A DNA stretch of 36,469 nt from Gemmatimonadota bacterium (GTDB lineage: Bacteria; Gemmatimonadota; Gemmatimonadetes; Longimicrobiales; Gaopeijiaceae). The notes below the pieces were generated by a model. The model was not told the origin of the DNA, made no database searches, and saw only the letters and a program-made list of their open reading frames with translations. Below are positions 30,738 to 36,469 of the stretch, piece by piece (positions within the stretch are counted from its first letter, which is position 1; the number at the start of each line of letters is the position of its first letter). The stretch covers positions 1 through 36,469 of the forward strand of contig JAJCZZ010000081.1 in assembly GCA_029262115.1 (NCBI GenBank). Reading direction: 5' to 3'. A program made the translations under genes and the position numbers.

Positions 30738-31627
30738 ACCTGGCCGCGTACCTGGAGTCCCGCCGACTCGGCGTCGAGCGCGCCCTGGAGCGGGCCGCCC
30801 GATGGACCGCGGCCGAACTTCCGGACGCCGAAGCGGAGGCGGTTCGCCACGGGGTCATGTCCGGAGGAAAGCGCCTTCGACCGGTGCTGTGCGTGACCGC
30901 GTACACAGCGTGCGGCGGAGCGGAGAGTGAAGCCGCCTACGATCTGGCCGCGTCGCTGGAGCTCATCCACGCCTATTCGCTCATGCACGACGACTTGCCA
31001 TGCATGGACGACGCCGAACTCCGGCGGGGCCGGCCGACCACGCACCGCGTCCATGGCGGGGGGGTCACCATGCGGGCCGGTGCGGCCCTGATTCCGGCGG
31101 CGGCGTTGCAGGCGTTCCGTGCAAGCCGGGCGCTGGGCCGTACGGCACGGGAGGCGGCCGGAATCGCGCACGTCCTCATGGAGGCATCGGGCGGCTCAGG
31201 AATGGTGGGCGGGCAGTGGCTCGACCTCGAGGGCGAGGGGCGGGCGCTGCGTGCGCTTGAGCTGGACCGGCTCCACCGGCTCAAGACGGGCGCGCTGCTC
31301 ACCGCGTCCTTGCAGATGGGCGCGATGGCGGCGGCCGCGCCGGAGCCGACCACGGCCGCGCTGATCGAGTACGGCCGCGCGGTGGGTCTCGCCTTCCAGG
31401 TGGCGGACGACATCCTCGACGCCACGTCCGACGCAGCCTCGCTGGGCAAGAACCCGAGCGACGCGGAGCTCGACAAGTCGACGTACGTCACCCTCCACGG
31501 TCTCGAGGAGGCCCGCGTGAGGGCCCAGGCGCTCGTCGACCGGGCGGTGGGGGCGCTGGAGGGCGCCGGCACGGACGTTCCCGCGCTCGCCGCCCTGGCC
31601 GACTTCGTGGTGTCCCGGAGCCACTGA
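30710..31627 (+). CDS. ispA: short-chain prenyl diphosphate synthase (farnesyl type)
   Basis: This is a cytosolic enzyme of ~305 residues that condenses isopentenyl and dimethylallyl diphosphates to C15 (possibly C20) chains. It has GGKRLRPVL, the first Asp-rich motif in LIHAYSLMHDDLPCMDDAELRRG, RPTTH, the KTGALL motif and the second Asp-rich motif in FQVADDILD, with a K-N-P-S-D loop after it. The order xseB-ispA-dxs is the classical one, which supports the farnesyl assignment, though geranylgeranyl specificity cannot be excluded. The start is uncertain: three in-frame GTG codons (30710, 30719, 30728) lie in a 9-base tandem repeat, none with a good Shine-Dalgarno. The open frame before 30710 overlaps xseB and is rejected. 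Confidence 0.88.
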   Translation: MTPVTFVTFDLAAYLESRRLGVERALERAARWTAAELPDAEAEAVRHGVMSGGKRLRPVLCVTAYTACGGAESEAAYDLAASLELIHAYSLMHDDLPCMDDAELRRGRPTTHRVHGGGVTMRAGAALIPAAALQAFRASRALGRTAREAAGIAHVLMEASGGSGMVGGQWLDLEGEGRALRALELDRLHRLKTGALLTASLQMGAMAAAAPEPTTAALIEYGRAVGLAFQVADDILDATSDAASLGKNPSDAELDKSTYVTLHGLEEARVRAQALVDRAVGALEGAGTDVPALAALADFVVSRSH

Positions 31628-31720
31628 CGGCCTTTGCCTGGTCCTGTCCGAGGGTATCTTTCGGGACGGGCCCTCATGTCGTTCGACCGGGCTCGGCCTC
31701 AGTCCCAGGAAGGAACCAGC

Positions 31721-33631
31721 GTGGCATTTCTCGACAAGATCGACTCACCCAAGGAACTTAGGGCTCTGTCTCGGGGGGATCTCCCGGCGGTGGTCGACGA
31801 AGTCCGCGAGCGGCATATCGATGTGGTGTCCAAGAAGGGTGGACACTTCGGAGCGAGCCTCGGCGTGGCCGAACTCACGGTCGCATTGCACTACGCCTTC
31901 GATACGCCCCGTGACCAGATCGTATGGGACACCGGTCACCAGGCATACATCCACAAGATCCTGACCGGTCGCAACGCCGATCTCCCCAGCATTCGCACGC
32001 GGGGCGGCCTGTCGCCCTTCCTCCGCCGGGACGAGTCGGAGTACGACGCGTTCGGCGCGGGCCACGCGGCCACGTCCATCTCGGCCGCGTGGGGCATGGC
32101 CGTGGGCCGGGACCACAACGCCGACGACTTCGACGTCGTCGCGGTCATCGGGGACGGCGCGATGGGGTGCGGGCTGGCGTACGAGGCCCTCAACAACGCG
32201 GGCCATACCAAGCGTGACTTCGTGGTTGTGCTCAACGACAACGACATGTCGATCGGGCCCGCGGTCGGTGCGATGAACAAGTACCTGACGGGCATGATCA
32301 CGAACCCGGCCTACAACAAGGCCCGGAATCTGGTCAAGGAGATCCTGCACCGGGCACCGTCGAGCATCGGTGGTGTCATGGAGGAAGTGGCGGGCCGTCT
32401 CGAGGAGAGTGTGAAGCACCTGCTCACGCCCGGCCTGATCTTCGAGGAGCTCGGCTTCCGTTACGTCGGACCGATCGACGGCCACGACGTCGAGGCGCTC
32501 GTGGAGACCCTGGAGCGTGTGCGCACGCTGAAGGGACCCATCCTCGTCCACGTTCTGACCCAGAAAGGGAAGGGATTCGCGCGTGCCGAGGAGGACCCGT
32601 GGACGTGGCACGCGTCGGGACCGTTCGACAAGGTCACCGGGAAGGGCATGAAGACGTCCGCAGGTCTTCCGCGCTACCAGAAGGTGTTCGGCCAGGGCCT
32701 GATCGAGTTGGCGGACGCGGATCCGCGCGTGGTGGCCATCACGGCCGCCATGCCGGACGGGACCAGCACCGACATGTTCGCCGAGGCACACCCCGACCGG
32801 TACTTCGATGTCGGTATCGCCGAAGGCCATGCGGTGACGTTCTCCGCCGGGCTCGCGACCCAGGGCGTCGTCCCGATCGTCGCCATCTATTCGACGTTTC
32901 TGCAGCGCGCCTACGACAACATCGTCCACGACGTCGCGCTCCAGGACTTGAAGGTCGTGTTCGGTATGGACCGCGCGGGCGTGGCGGGCGAGGACGGACC
33001 CACCCACCACGGGGCGTTCGACATCCCCTACATGCTGTCCATTCCGGGGATCCAGGTCACGGCGCCGAAGGACGGCGCGGAGATGTTGGCGCTCCTTCGT
33101 CTGGCCGTTGCGCACGAGGGTCCGGGCCCGTGGAGCGTTCGCTGGCCGCGCGACACCGTCCCGAAGGCGGTGCCTACCCTGGCGCACATCCCCGAAATCG
33201 AGCCGTTCACCTGGGAGATCCTGCGAAACGGGGGCGACGTCGCCATCCTCGGGGTCGGCACCATGGTCAACCAGGCCCTCGAGGCGGCAGAGGTGCTCGC
33301 GGTAGAGGGTGTCGGGTGTACCGTGGTCAACTGCCGCTTCCTGAAACCGTTCGACGGGGGCGTGCTTGAAGAGATGGTCCGGAGCCACCCCGCCGTCCTG
33401 ACGGTGGAGGAAGGGGCCGTCATCAACGGCTTCGGCGCCTACATGGCGAGAGAGGTCGATGCGATGGGGCTCGAGAACCGACCGCGCATGGCGTCGGCCG
33501 GGATCCGGGATGGCTTCGTGGAGCACGGGGGCAGGGGTGAACTGCTCGCCGATCTGGGACTCGATGTCGAGGGCATCGTCCAGCGGGTACGCACGCTCGT
33601 TGGCGCGAGCCGCTCCGCCAGCGTGCGGTGA
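31721..33631 (+). CDS. dxs: 1-deoxy-D-xylulose-5-phosphate synthase
   Basis: This 636-residue thiamine-diphosphate enzyme joins pyruvate and glyceraldehyde 3-phosphate, the first step of the MEP isoprenoid pathway. Its features are DTGHQAYIHKILTGR, the ThDP/Mg signature from GDG (about residue 144) to N (about 174), NDNDMSIGPAVGAMNKYL, IDGHDVEALVETL, the transketolase pyrimidine domain with DRAGVAGEDGPTHHGAFD, and the C-terminal domain (TVEEGAVINGFG). GTG 31721 is chosen for AGGAAGGA at 31707-31714, and the protein then starts like its relatives; upstream Met codons at 31676 and a start at 31634 lack ribosome-binding sites. The stop overlaps nadK by four bases. Confidence 0.95.
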   Translation: MAFLDKIDSPKELRALSRGDLPAVVDEVRERHIDVVSKKGGHFGASLGVAELTVALHYAFDTPRDQIVWDTGHQAYIHKILTGRNADLPSIRTRGGLSPFLRRDESEYDAFGAGHAATSISAAWGMAVGRDHNADDFDVVAVIGDGAMGCGLAYEALNNAGHTKRDFVVVLNDNDMSIGPAVGAMNKYLTGMITNPAYNKARNLVKEILHRAPSSIGGVMEEVAGRLEESVKHLLTPGLIFEELGFRYVGPIDGHDVEALVETLERVRTLKGPILVHVLTQKGKGFARAEEDPWTWHASGPFDKVTGKGMKTSAGLPRYQKVFGQGLIELADADPRVVAITAAMPDGTSTDMFAEAHPDRYFDVGIAEGHAVTFSAGLATQGVVPIVAIYSTFLQRAYDNIVHDVALQDLKVVFGMDRAGVAGEDGPTHHGAFDIPYMLSIPGIQVTAPKDGAEMLALLRLAVAHEGPGPWSVRWPRDTVPKAVPTLAHIPEIEPFTWEILRNGGDVAILGVGTMVNQALEAAEVLAVEGVGCTVVNCRFLKPFDGGVLEEMVRSHPAVLTVEEGAVINGFGAYMAREVDAMGLENRPRMASAGIRDGFVEHGGRGELLADLGLDVEGIVQRVRTLVGASRSASVR

Positions 33632-34527
33632 CCGAGGGGTCGGTTTCACGAATTGGCGTCGTCCTCAGGGGCCACGCGCCGGACCTGGGCGACATCCTCG
33701 CCCGCCTCCAGGACTTCTGCGGGTCACGGGGTGTCACGCTCGGAGTCCACGCACCGGATGGGAGCTTCGCACCTCCGTCGATGGATCGAGTCGATCTGGC
33801 CGTCGAGCCGGTCGACCTCATCGTCGCGCTCGGCGGCGACGGCACCCTTCTCCGTGCCGCGCGGACCGTGTTGGAGCGGGGCGTCCCGGTGCTCGGCATC
33901 AACCTCGGCCACCTGGGATTTCTGACCAGCACGGGGGTCGACCAGATGGAGGAGAGCCTGACCGTGGTCTTGCGGGGTGGAGCCCTGCTGGACGAGCGCT
34001 TCACCCTCCAGGCGGACGTCGTGTCCTCGACCGGTGCGTCGCGCGGGCCGGTGCAGTTCGCCTTGAACGACGCGGTTGTGCACAAGCCGGGGGCCGCCCG
34101 GGTGACACCTCTGACCCTCTCCGTCGGGCGGGGGAGTGGGCAGGACGAGGTCGGCTCGTTCACGGCGGACGGAGTGATCCTGTCGACGCCCACGGGATCC
34201 ACGGCGTACTCGCTGTCGGCGGGTGGGCCGATCGTGGTGCCGGAGGTGCCCTGTATCGTCGTTACTGCGATCTGCCCGCATACGCTGGCGGTCCGCCCTC
34301 TGGTCGTGCCGGCGGATGAGCGGGTCACCGTCCGTCCCATGGACTCGGAGCAACGGTTGAGCCTGACCGTGGACGGTCAGGTGGCGCAGGACCTCGAACC
34401 CGGCGACCGGGTCGTCGTGGAGCGATCGCCTCACTCCGTGTCCCTCGTGCGCTTTCCCGAGCAGACGTTCTTCGGGACGATGCGGCGGAAGTTGAACTGG
34501 GCGGCCCGGTCGCCGGAGCGCACGTGA
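33628..34527 (+). CDS. nadK: NAD kinase
   Basis: This 299-residue cytosolic kinase phosphorylates NAD to NADP. Its family motifs are GGDGTLLRAAR, INLGHLGFLT, the NDAVVHK motif and STPTGSTAYSLSAGGPIV, which contribute to the NAD and phosphate-donor site. The GTG start overlaps the dxs stop. NADP supply next to MEP-pathway genes is metabolically sensible, because later MEP steps use NADPH. The nadK-recN order is common in bacteria. The final ~15 residues (KLNWAARSPER) form a short basic tail. Confidence 0.95.
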   Translation: MTEGSVSRIGVVLRGHAPDLGDILARLQDFCGSRGVTLGVHAPDGSFAPPSMDRVDLAVEPVDLIVALGGDGTLLRAARTVLERGVPVLGINLGHLGFLTSTGVDQMEESLTVVLRGGALLDERFTLQADVVSSTGASRGPVQFALNDAVVHKPGAARVTPLTLSVGRGSGQDEVGSFTADGVILSTPTGSTAYSLSAGGPIVVPEVPCIVVTAICPHTLAVRPLVVPADERVTVRPMDSEQRLSLTVDGQVAQDLEPGDRVVVERSPHSVSLVRFPEQTFFGTMRRKLNWAARSPERT

Positions 34528-34530
34528 GCG

Positions 34531-34584
34531 GGCGGCTCGGTACTCCCGGGCGGCCCCGTACTCCCGGGCGGCCCGGTACTCCAT
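34531..34584 (+). repeat. three tandem 18-base repeats between nadK and recN
   Basis: Unit GGCGGCYCSGTACTCCCG repeats at 34531, 34549 and 34567 with a few differences, filling most of the 91-base nadK-recN gap. The CCCGGG cores make overlapping small palindromes. No known family is recognised. Confidence 0.75.
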
Positions 34585-34618
34585 TGGATCGCCCCGAGCC
34601 GGCAGCGTAGCTTCATTC

Positions 34619-36304
34619 ATGTTGGTCGAGCTGCGCATCCGTGACTACGCCGTCGTCGAGGACCTGACGGTCACGTTGGGTCCGGGTCTGAACGCGCTCA
34701 CCGGGGAAACGGGGGCCGGGAAGTCGATCATCGTGGGCGCTCTCTCGCTGCTTCTCGGCGAGCGCGCGTCGTCGACGGTCGTGCGAACCGGTGCCGACCG
34801 GGCGACCGTGGAGGCCGTCTTCGACGTCTCCGCGCTGGACGACCTCCCCGCCCGCCTCGATGACCTGGGGATCCGCGCGGAAGACGGGCTGCTGATCCTG
34901 CGGCGGGAGGTGGCCGCGGAAGGTCGCAACCGCGCGTGGGTCAACGGATCGCCGACCACCGCCGGGGTGGTGGGCGAACTCGGCTCGGCCCTGGTCGACC
35001 TTCACGGTCAGCATGAGCATCAGACGCTCCTGCGCTCGACCGACCAACGTGCGATCCTCGACGCGTTCTCCGGCGCGACGGCCGAGGCGGGCGCCGTTCG
35101 CGAGCTCCACCGGACGGTCCGCACGCTGCGCGCGGACATCGACCAACGCGAGGAACGGCTCCGTGAGATCGAGACGAGGGCCGACTTCCTGCGCTTCCAA
35201 CTCACGGAGATCGAAGGCGCCGAGCTCCGGGCCGGCGAGGACATTGAGCTCGAGGCGGAGGTCGGTCGGGCGTCCCACGCCGAGGAGCTTCTGGCCGGAG
35301 CGGCCGGGGCGCACGAGGCGCTCTACGGAGGCGACGACGCGATCGCGGATCGCCTCGCGGAGATTCGCGCGCTGATCCAGAAGCTGGCCCGATTGGACGA
35401 GACGTTGGCGCCCCGAGCCGAGGCGTTGGACGAGGCGTACCATGCGATCGTGGACGAGGGCCGTCGGCTGGAGGAGTACGGGCAGAGCGTGGAGCACGAT
35501 CCCCGACGGCTGGAGGCGATCCGGCAGCGCCTCGACGCCCTCTTTCGGCTCAAGCGGAAGTACGGGCCCGAACTGGCCGATGTCCTGGAAACCGGCCAGA
35601 AGGTCCGGTCGGAGTTGTCGGAGTTGGACGACGCGGATCACGACCTCGAACGGCTACGGGCTGATCTCGAACGGGTCTGGAGCGAGCTCCAGTCGGTCGC
35701 CGGGTCGCTCACCGCGTTGCGGAAGGCCGGAGCCGAACGACTCGCGGAGGCCATGCGTGCGTCGCTTCCGGCGGTCGGGATGCCGCGAGCGGGCTTCGAC
35801 GTGAGACTCCGTCCCCTGTCAGAGGTGGGTGCGGACGGCGCCGAAGCGGTCGACTTCCTCGTGGCACCCAACGTCGGGTTCGAGCCGATGGCGCTGTCAC
35901 GCATCGCCAGCGGAGGGGAGCTGTCCCGTGTCATGCTGGCCCTGAAGTCGATCCTGGCCGGGGTCGACGCCGTGCCGGTGCTGGTCTTCGACGAGATCGA
36001 CGCGGGCATTGGCGGAGTGGTGGCCAGCCAGGTCGCGGCGAAGCTCGCCGCTGTCGGGACGGCCCATCAGGTCTTCGTGGTCACCCATCTGCCCCAGATC
36101 GCGTCGAGGGCGCGGGGCCACCTGATTGTCGAGAAGGGGATGGCGAAGGGCCGGACCACCACGTCGGTCCGATCGCTTGACGGAGACGAACGCGTCGAGG
36201 AGATCGCCCGGATGCTCGGCGGAGATCCAGGGTCGGCGACGTCGCGGGAGCATGCCCGGGAATTGCTGCTCGTGGGTGCGGGCGACCGGGCGGCGCGCAG
36301 CTAG
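34619..36304 (+). CDS. recN: DNA repair protein RecN
   Basis: This is a 561-residue SMC-like ATPase acting in double-strand-break repair. It has the N-terminal half ATPase with Walker A GETGAGKS (~residues 28-35), VDLHGQHEHQTLL, two coiled-coil arms (~155-240 and ~270-370), and the C-terminal half with signature SGGELSRVMLALKSILA, Walker B VLVFDEIDAGIGG and the His switch in VVTHLPQIASRA. Length is typical (E. coli 553). The ATG at 34619 gives the normal family start (MLVELRIRDYAVVEDL). No clear Shine-Dalgarno precedes it; the preceding gap is filled by the tandem repeat. The stop TAG is followed at once by the likely IS boundary. Confidence 0.96.
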   Translation: MLVELRIRDYAVVEDLTVTLGPGLNALTGETGAGKSIIVGALSLLLGERASSTVVRTGADRATVEAVFDVSALDDLPARLDDLGIRAEDGLLILRREVAAEGRNRAWVNGSPTTAGVVGELGSALVDLHGQHEHQTLLRSTDQRAILDAFSGATAEAGAVRELHRTVRTLRADIDQREERLREIETRADFLRFQLTEIEGAELRAGEDIELEAEVGRASHAEELLAGAAGAHEALYGGDDAIADRLAEIRALIQKLARLDETLAPRAEALDEAYHAIVDEGRRLEEYGQSVEHDPRRLEAIRQRLDALFRLKRKYGPELADVLETGQKVRSELSELDDADHDLERLRADLERVWSELQSVAGSLTALRKAGAERLAEAMRASLPAVGMPRAGFDVRLRPLSEVGADGAEAVDFLVAPNVGFEPMALSRIASGGELSRVMLALKSILAGVDAVPVLVFDEIDAGIGGVVASQVAAKLAAVGTAHQVFVVTHLPQIASRARGHLIVEKGMAKGRTTTSVRSLDGDERVEEIARMLGGDPGSATSREHARELLLVGAGDRAARS

Positions 36305-36375
36305 TGCTTCGTGCTGTGCTAGCCGTGTGCTAGCCGCAATACTCTTGCTTTAAGCTATATACAATAGCGAGATTT

Positions 36376-36398
36376 CTGGAAGGTGTTCTTCCTTCCAG
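36376..36398 (+). promoter_or_regulatory. hairpin overlapping the transposase ribosome-binding site
   Basis: CTGGAAGG (36376-36383) pairs perfectly with CCTTCCAG (36391-36398) around a 7-base loop. The last two bases of the stem are the first two of the Shine-Dalgarno AGGAGG (36397-36402). Such hairpins can limit translation of transcripts entering from outside an IS, a known control in several IS families. Confidence 0.5.
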
Positions 36399-36408
36399 GA
36401 GGCCAGTG

Positions 36409-36469
36409 ATGGCGCGAACGGTTGCGGGGCTACCGAGCGGGACGCGAGTGACGGATTTCATCAGCCTGG
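36409..36469 (+). CDS. IS4-family transposase, N-terminal fragment
   Basis: Only 20 codons lie in the window. They begin MARTVAGLP and end RVTDFISL. I recognise the pattern (short basic start, then a (R)(I/V)(T/S)D(F/Y)ISLG block) from the N-terminal domain of IS4-group DDE transposases. AGGAGG at 36397-36402 is an excellent Shine-Dalgarno, six bases before the ATG. The gene continues past the window, so the catalytic domain and integrity cannot be judged. Confidence 0.6.
   Translation, partial: MARTVAGLPSGTRVTDFISL

Larger units (their letters stand above)
36305..36469 (+). mobile_element. 5' end of an IS4-type insertion sequence, cut by window end
   Basis: Directly after recN the sequence turns AT-richer and contains GTGCTAGCC twice (36316-36324 and 36327-36335). 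It leads into a start codon whose product resembles the N-terminus of IS4-family transposases. The left end of the element cannot be fixed because the other end is outside the window, so no terminal inverted repeat can be matched. The boundary given is the recN stop. Confidence 0.5.

Noticed and set aside
1-36469. CRISPR array, tRNA or rRNA genes
   Set aside because: No regularly spaced repeat-spacer pattern, no T-loop-like GTTCRANNC with cloverleaf arms, and no rRNA-like stretch was found by reading. The tandem repeats present have no spacers of CRISPR type.

Overview
The window is GC-rich bacterial chromosome. The gene content suggests a member of Gemmatimonadota, with Acidobacteriota the nearest alternative. 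The reasons are a PadR regulator paired with a large acidobacterial-type (ADOP) ABC permease, a secreted ~1040-residue BNR/sortilin-like repeat protein, a secreted carboxypeptidase-regulatory-like protein, a secreted M42-type peptidase, and the non-mevalonate isoprenoid gene dxs. No rRNA or tRNA gene is visible, so the phylum is inferred from gene families only.

Layout. (1) 1-4707: a lipoprotein gene, a divergent hypothetical gene and feoA-feoB (ferrous iron uptake) behind a good Fur-box match. The block is bracketed by two inverted copies of a ~250 bp MITE-like element; a pair of tandem 62 bp hairpin repeats lies beside the right copy. (2) 4704-12748: an ABC exporter, a two-domain M42 peptidase and, divergently, the BNR-repeat protein, then a small unknown gene. 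(3) 12830-14932: thrS, preceded by a threonine-rich leader ORF, a candidate antiterminator and an intrinsic terminator. This is a classical-looking amino-acid attenuator. (4) 15242-20756: an accessory stretch with a frameshifted PIN-domain gene overlapping a 261-residue unknown partner, an ADOP permease with its PadR regulator, and a secreted carboxypeptidase-regulatory-like protein. (5) 21033-27964: infC (apparent AUA start, terminator in its leader), rpmI, rplT, pheS, pheT, a coiled-coil gene, zapA and rny (terminator hard against its ribosome-binding site). (6) 28031-36304: folD, xseA, xseB, a short-chain prenyl diphosphate synthase, dxs, nadK and recN, largely with 4-base overlaps. (7) 36305-36469: the 5' end of an IS4-type transposase gene, cut by the window edge.

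How it works together. The right half is housekeeping: translation initiation and ribosomal proteins, two aminoacyl-tRNA synthetases, division-ring assembly, RNA decay, one-carbon metabolism, exonuclease VII, isoprenoid precursor synthesis, NADP supply and recombination repair. Regulation at the RNA level stands out: thrS, infC and rny each have an intrinsic terminator between the nearest upstream gene and their start codon. The thrS case is the most convincing and the most interesting thing in the window. Eight of the 25 leader codons are Thr, a 9-pair antiterminator helix competes with a 12-pair terminator, and the stop codon is placed so that a ribosome finishing the leader would cover the antiterminator strand.
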